Below are positions 59,923 to 64,000 of a DNA stretch of 64,000 bases, piece by piece. How positions within the stretch are numbered: position 1 is the first letter of the stretch; each line of letters begins with the position of its first letter. Where the stretch lies: the NCBI RefSeq assembly GCF_000682775.1, contig NZ_AWFI01000001.1, positions 682,001 to 746,000 of the forward strand, read 5' to 3'. A program made the position numbers and the translations under genes. This stretch comes from Hyphomonas sp. L-53-1-40 (GTDB taxonomy: Bacteria > Pseudomonadota > Alphaproteobacteria > Caulobacterales > Hyphomonadaceae). The notes under the pieces are model-generated. The model searched no databases and was not told the origin of the DNA. It saw only the letters and a program-made list of their open reading frames with translations.

Positions 59923-60306
59923 ATGAACGGATTTCTCGCAGTTGCAGCAGGCGGCGCCATTGGCGCGTCGCTCCGGCATGGGGTCGGCCTTATGGCCGTG
60001 CGCCACCTGCCGTCTGGCTGGCCGCATGGCACATTCGCCGTGAATCTGCTGGGCAGCCTGCTGATGGGCCTCCTGGTCGGTTGGCTGGCGCTGAAGGTTG
60101 AAGGGCTGCACCAGACGACCCGGCTGTTCCTGGCGACAGGATTGCTCGGCGGCTTTACCACCTTCTCGGCATTCTCGCTGGAAGTGGCGGAATTCCTGCG
60201 CAAGGGCGAAACCCTGAAAGCAGGCACCTATGCGGGGCTCTCACTGGTACTGGGCGTGATCGCGCTGTTCATAGGACTTTGGATTGCCCGAAAGGTATTC
60301 GCATGA
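59923..60306 (+). CDS. crcB: Fluoride exporter FluC/CrcB
   Basis: Small four-helix membrane channel of 127 aa that expels fluoride. The N-terminal GGAIGASLRHGVG and the GTFAVNLLGSLLMGLL and GGFTTFSAFSLE motifs (about residues 38 and 72) carry the conserved Asn and Phe box residues of the fluoride pore. Length is typical. Its stop overlaps the next gene by 4 nt. No fluoride riboswitch was recognised upstream. Confidence 0.93.
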   Translation: MNGFLAVAAGGAIGASLRHGVGLMAVRHLPSGWPHGTFAVNLLGSLLMGLLVGWLALKVEGLHQTTRLFLATGLLGGFTTFSAFSLEVAEFLRKGETLKAGTYAGLSLVLGVIALFIGLWIARKVFA

Positions 60307-61330
60307 GCGGCCAGATTGTTACTGAAACGGTTTCCGACAAGGAATCCGGCACCCGGCTTGATCGCTGGGTCAAGCGCCGCGTGCCCGTCACGCAGGGCCA
60401 GATCGAGAAGATGCTCCGCACGGGGCAGATTCGCGTCGATGGCTCGCGCGCCAAGGCCAATACGCGCCTTGAGACCGGCCAGCAGGTGCGCCTGCCGATC
60501 ATGGACGCGGATGCGACCCGTCCGGCGCAGAAAAAGGCCGAGCGCGTTTCCGAGGAAGACCGCCAATTCATCCGCGACCTGATCCTCTACGAAGATGACG
60601 AGATGATCGCCATCAACAAGCCTGCCGGCATCGCCGTGCAGGGCGGATCGGGGCAGGGCCGCCATATTGATGGCATGCTGGCCGCGCTGGGCGATGGCGA
60701 GCATCGCCCGGTCCTTGTCCACCGGCTCGACAAGGATACGAGCGGTGTGCTGCTGCTGGCCAAATATCCGAAGGCCGCCGCGCAGCTGTCGGAGAAGTTC
60801 CGTAGCCGCGACATGAGCAAGGTCTATTGGGCCATTACCGTTGGTGTTCCCAACCCGCCCTTTGGCCAGATACGCTGCTGGATGGTGAAGGGCATTGAGG
60901 ACGAGAACGAAGAAGACGGCTACCGCGTCATCCATCCCAAGGCCCGTGGCCGCCGATGTTCCGTTCGGCGCAGGGCGTCGAGGGCGCACGTCATTCGATC
61001 ACGGACTATGCGGTGATCTCCACGGCAGGGCAGAAAGCAGCGTGGGTGGCGCTGAAGCCGGAAACCGGCCGCATGCACCAGCTGCGCTTCCATATGCTGG
61101 AAATGAATACGTCCATTCTCGGTGACTTCAAATACCAGTCCCGCCGCGAAGTGCCGCAGGGCCTTGCGCCCGGCATGCACCTTCACGCGCGCAGCCTGAT
61201 CATACCGCGCCAGACTGGCAAGCCGATCAAGATCGTCGCGCCGCTGCCGCCGCACATGAAGCAGACTTTTGAATCCCTCGGCTTCCTCGAACAGGAAGCT
61301 GGCAAAGACCCATTGGCACCGTTCATCTGA
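60303..61330 (+). pseudogene. RluA-family 23S rRNA pseudouridine synthase, frameshifted
   Basis: Pseudouridine synthase of the RluC/RluD type broken by one frameshift. The first frame (60303-60953) encodes an S4-like RNA-binding domain (RLDRWVKRRVPV) and the catalytic HRLDKDTSGVLLLAK motif. The second frame (from about 60955 to 61330) encodes the C-terminal part (KPETGRMHQLRFHM, HLHARSL). Inserting one C at about 60953 joins them as GRPMFRSAQ. The start overlaps crcB by 4 nt; the end overlaps the HAD gene by 1 nt. Draft-sequence error is the simplest reason; if real, the gene is dead. Confidence 0.8.
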
Positions 61331-62004
61331 TGTCGGGTTTGAAGCTTGCCATATGGGACGTGGACGGAACACTCGTCGACAGCCGAACCTCCATCCATGA
61401 AATCATGGTTGAGGCCTTCACCCTGTCGGCCCTGACGCCGCCGGAATATGATGCGACGCGACGGATTGTCGGGCTCAGCCTGCACGAAGCCTGCGGCCAG
61501 CTTGCGCCGGAGGCCAATGCCGCCGAAATCGACCGGCTGGTGAATGATTATCGCGAGTCCTGGGTTCGCGCCCGGGCCCGGCCAGATTTCACCCAGCCGC
61601 TTTATGATGGCGCGTTGGAAACGCTCGAAATGCTGCGCGAGGAAGGTTGGCTGATCGCGATGGCGACCGGCAAGACTCACAAGGGCATCGAAAGCCTTTT
61701 TGGGGCACATGATATCCAGCATTTTTTCGACACGGTCTGGTGCGCCGATGACGGCCCCGGCAAGCCGCATCCGCACATGGTAGAGCAGGCGATGGGGGCC
61801 CTCGGCTGCGCGCCGCATGAAAGCCTGATGATCGGCGATGCGATCCACGACATCTCCATGGGCCGCGCGGCAGGCGTCTACACGCACGGCGTCAGCTGGG
61901 GCTTCGGTGCCGCGCACGAACTCGAAGAAGTCGGCGCCCACGAAATCCACCACGAATTCGAGACCCTCCGGAAAAGCCTGCTGGCGTTTGAGCCGGCCCG
62001 GTAG
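61330..62004 (+). CDS. HAD-family hydrolase (phosphoglycolate phosphatase-like)
   Basis: Cytoplasmic phosphatase of 224 aa. HAD motif I IWDVDGTLVDS at residues 9-19 (nucleophile Asp), motif II ATGKTHKG near 115, and the motif III/IV region GKPHPHMVEQA and MIGDAIHDISMG near 140-175. A helical cap lies between motifs I and II, subclass I. Start overlaps the upstream pseudouridine synthase by 1 nt. The substrate is uncertain. Confidence 0.9.
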   Translation: MSGLKLAIWDVDGTLVDSRTSIHEIMVEAFTLSALTPPEYDATRRIVGLSLHEACGQLAPEANAAEIDRLVNDYRESWVRARARPDFTQPLYDGALETLEMLREEGWLIAMATGKTHKGIESLFGAHDIQHFFDTVWCADDGPGKPHPHMVEQAMGALGCAPHESLMIGDAIHDISMGRAAGVYTHGVSWGFGAAHELEEVGAHEIHHEFETLRKSLLAFEPAR

Positions 62005-62051
62005 CACTTCCCCTCTTGGAAACCCGCCCTCATGGGCGTACATGCCCGGCC

Positions 62052-62780
62052 ATGACTGACGAGACCGAGACCCAAGAGACCCCGAAGCCGAAACGCTTCT
62101 ACGAGAGTGCCAAGCCGGAGCAGATCCCCGGCGGCTGGACCGTGGAACTGGATGGCCGCTCCATCAAGACACCTGCGCGCGTCGCCTTGAAGCTGCCGAC
62201 CGAAAAGCTGGCCAAGGCGGTTGCCGCTGAATGGAATGCGCAGGACGCCGAGATCGACCTGATGTCGATGCATTTGACGCGCCTCGCCAATGTCGCGATC
62301 GACCGTGTGCCGGAGACCCGATACGAGATGGCGGATGAACTGGCCCGCTATTGCGAGACGGATCTGGTCTGCCACATCGCCGAGGAGCCCGAGGAACTGG
62401 CTGAGCTGGAAGAGGCCCATTGGGCCCCGCTGCGCGCCTGGGCCGGGCAGGCGCTGGACGTCATTCTCGTTCCGGTCGAAGGCATCATTGCCTCGCCCCA
62501 GCCGGATGCTTCGCTGGAAGCGGCGCGGACCTATGCGCTCGGTCTTGATGACTTTGCCCTGACAGGCCTTCTGTTCGGATGCGGCCTTTACGGGTCTGCC
62601 GTGCTCGCCATGGCTGTGGTCGAGGGCGAATTGACCGCCACGGATGCGTTCGAGGTCGCCCGCATTGATGAGGCTTGGCAGGCCCGGCACTGGGGCGAAG
62701 ACGATGAAGCCAAGGCCGCCACGGCCCTGCGCCGTATCGAATCGAAAGCGCTGGAAACCTGGCTCGTCGGCCTCGGCTGA
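62052..62780 (+). CDS. ATP12-family F1-ATPase assembly chaperone
   Basis: Cytoplasmic protein of 242 aa of the ATP12 family, which helps assemble F1 alpha subunits in mitochondria and alphaproteobacteria. Typical elements are the N-terminal RFYESAKPE and WTVELDGRSIKTPAR near 31, then LTRLANVAIDRV near 77, RYCETDLVCH near 100 and the C-terminal YGSAVLAMAVVEGELTATDA near 182. ATG 62052 was chosen as the longer in-frame start adds non-conserved residues. Lies 47 nt after the HAD gene. Confidence 0.9.
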   Translation: MTDETETQETPKPKRFYESAKPEQIPGGWTVELDGRSIKTPARVALKLPTEKLAKAVAAEWNAQDAEIDLMSMHLTRLANVAIDRVPETRYEMADELARYCETDLVCHIAEEPEELAELEEAHWAPLRAWAGQALDVILVPVEGIIASPQPDASLEAARTYALGLDDFALTGLLFGCGLYGSAVLAMAVVEGELTATDAFEVARIDEAWQARHWGEDDEAKAATALRRIESKALETWLVGLG

Positions 62781-62910
62781 TCCCCCTGCGCAACAGGTCG
62801 CATCCCAGTTGAACGAAGATGAACCGCAGCGAAACCTGCGATGAACGCCGCGCTCAGGCCGTGTTCCTGTGGCGCGTGGTCTGCTCGGCACATGATGAAG
62901 AAAATCATGA

Positions 62911-63423
62911 ATGTCCGAGTGGCTGGGGGGGGCTGCGTCCGCCCTCATCGCCGCCCCCGCAATGGCCGACCCGGCCCGGGGCAACGTCGCCCAACTTGAG
63001 ACCCGGTTTGGCGCGACAGGCCTGTCGATCCAAATCGGCCACAATGCCCCGGCGGGCCGTCATGGCCGGTATCGCGCCAATCAATGGGGCCAGTCGCTCC
63101 GGGAGGAACGCCAGCTGCGTCGCAACGCCGTTCAGGCCTGCCGCGCCGCGATCAGTCGCACGGCATGGCGGGCCGGCTTCCACGATGTCGATTTCGATGA
63201 TGACCGCCGAATCCAGCAGATCGGCCCGAACGGCTTCCGCATCCGCTTTGATGATGTGGAATTCGAGAACCGCCGCCGCGAGCGGGAACGCGACGTCACC
63301 TGTCTCGTTAGGCGGGGACAGGTCGCCCGGCTCGACGGTATTCCGCAAACGGGTCAGGCGCGCATTCGCGGCCAGAACGGCCACAGCCGCTCGGCACCCC
63401 TGGCGGCGGGCCGAGCAGAATGA
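62911..63423 (+). CDS. Small exported hypothetical protein, 5' end probably frameshifted
   Basis: Not recognised. As read it starts at ATG 62911, 170 aa. A better N-terminus is in another frame: ATG at 62892 or 62895 gives [13 protein letters not shown]8 tract at 62925-62932 lies between them; removing one G joins them into a normal signal peptide ending AAPAMA. The mature part is basic and rich in Arg and Asp ([34 protein letters not shown]), with two Cys. Predicted periplasmic. Function unknown. Confidence 0.6.
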   Translation: MSEWLGGAASALIAAPAMADPARGNVAQLETRFGATGLSIQIGHNAPAGRHGRYRANQWGQSLREERQLRRNAVQACRAAISRTAWRAGFHDVDFDDDRRIQQIGPNGFRIRFDDVEFENRRRERERDVTCLVRRGQVARLDGIPQTGQARIRGQNGHSRSAPLAAGRAE

Positions 63424-63437
63424 TCGCCCTGCCGCGG

Positions 63438-63472
63438 CGCCCCGGACCAGACATCCGGGGCGTTTGCGTTTT
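63438..63472 (+). terminator. Terminator after exported protein gene
   Basis: 9-bp stem CGCCCCGGA / TCCGGGGCG with a 7-nt loop, followed by TTTGCGTTTTC. Confidence 0.75.
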
Positions 63473-63557
63473 CAAGGGCCTAACGCCGCACTTGCCTTTG
63501 TTGCGCTGCCGTATAATCACGGGGGAGCAAACAGAAACAGAAGGCCGGGAGAGCCCC

Positions 63558-64000
63558 ATGAAGGACGTGATCGAAGCGCTGGAAGCCAAACGCGAAGAGG
63601 CCCGTCAGGGCGGTGGCGCTGCAAGAATCGAACGCCAGCACGCCAAAGGCAAGCTCAGCGCGCGGGAGCGTATCGAAGTGCTGCTGGATGAAGGCAGCTT
63701 CGAAGAATACGACATGTTCGTTGAGCATCAGTGCTCCGATTTCGGCATGGATGAGCAGAAGATTCCCGGCGACGGTGTTGTCACCGGTCAGGGCACCATC
63801 AATGGCCGCCTCGTCTATGTCTTCTCGAAAGACTTCACCGTGTTCGGTGGCTCCCTGTCGAAAACCCATGCCGCCAAGATCGTGAAGGTCCAGAAGGCCG
63901 CCGTGATGAATGGCGCGCCAGTGGTCGGCATCTTCGATGCGGGCGGCGCGCGCATTCAGGAAGGCGTCGACAGTCTTGCCGGCTATGCCGACATCTTCAT
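63558..64000 (+). CDS. pccB: Acyl-CoA carboxylase beta subunit (PccB-type), partial
   Basis: 5' part of a carboxyltransferase subunit, cut by the window end; 147 codons are visible. The N-terminus [35 protein letters not shown] and [16 protein letters not shown], then [32 protein letters not shown], match propionyl-CoA carboxylase beta subunits; methylcrotonyl- or acetyl-CoA forms cannot be fully excluded. It transfers carboxylate from biotin to acyl-CoA in propionate metabolism. The ATG at 63558 lacks an obvious ribosome-binding site beyond GGGAGAG. Confidence 0.88.
   Translation, partial: MKDVIEALEAKREEARQGGGAARIERQHAKGKLSARERIEVLLDEGSFEEYDMFVEHQCSDFGMDEQKIPGDGVVTGQGTINGRLVYVFSKDFTVFGGSLSKTHAAKIVKVQKAAVMNGAPVVGIFDAGGARIQEGVDSLAGYADIF

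Overview
The window reads as a chromosomal segment of an alphaproteobacterium of the Caulobacterales/Hyphomonadaceae type, most likely Hyphomonas or a close relative. The evidence is a CcrM-type GANTC methyltransferase with its long C-terminal domain, an alphaproteobacterial 16S rRNA of about 1.46 kb, an rrn operon ordered 16S-tRNA-Ile-tRNA-Ala-23S-5S-tRNA-fMet, two large TonB-dependent receptors, an ATP12-type chaperone, and a secretion locus laid out much as I recall the Caulobacter one. There is no sign of phage, insertion sequence or CRISPR.

Positions 1-30150 are mostly housekeeping and stand-alone genes. They include a secreted sialate O-acetylesterase, a fatty acid desaturase divergent from a PaaX-like regulator, ccrM with three GAATC sites in its upstream region, an AdhP-like alcohol dehydrogenase, a PA0069-type radical SAM protein and a BLUF photoreceptor. 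They continue with a TIGR04282/TIGR04283 glycosyltransferase pair, a hemerythrin, a type 4 uracil-DNA glycosylase, ETF-ubiquinone oxidoreductase, a TPR lipoprotein, PBP1A and prfB with its programmed +1 frameshift. After these come MgtC, PhoH, a gamma-carbonic anhydrase, a double PilZ protein, a GMC oxidoreductase, a PAS protein, a TonB-dependent receptor, a rhomboid protease and a CBS protein.

Positions 30154-36777 hold the rRNA operon. Its 1.2-kb upstream region carries three near-identical promoters (TTGACG-17-TATAAG) at a spacing of about 255 bp, plus a decayed fourth copy one period further upstream. The operon ends in tRNA-fMet and a strong terminator.

Positions 36829-41572 carry a PaaI thioesterase, a large stand-alone 2-oxoacid dehydrogenase E1 (AceE/MdeB-like), a small zinc-ribbon protein, a coiled-coil/XRE regulator and a PD40 lipoprotein.

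Positions 41887-58771 are the most interesting block. A very large, internally duplicated, ElpS-like surface lipoprotein is followed by a TonB-dependent receptor and a complete, tightly overlapping type II secretion operon gspCDEFGHIJKLMN. The operon ends in an unrecognised small lipoprotein whose start overlaps the gspN stop. No prepilin peptidase or recognised pilotin is present. The probable logic is that the secretion system exports the lipoprotein to the cell surface or medium, where it works with the receptor in nutrient capture. A CAP-domain secreted protein just downstream has a good candidate PHO box, which would fit a phosphate link.

Positions 58866-64000 hold the CAP protein, tRNA-Gly(CCC), fluC/crcB, an RluA-family pseudouridine synthase broken by a frameshift, a HAD phosphatase, an ATP12 chaperone, a small exported protein and the 5' end of an acyl-CoA carboxylase beta subunit that runs off the window. 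Three genes carry apparent frameshifts: a (GT)4 tract, a G8 tract and a missing C. Draft-assembly indels are the simplest explanation, but slippage-based switching is possible for the first two.
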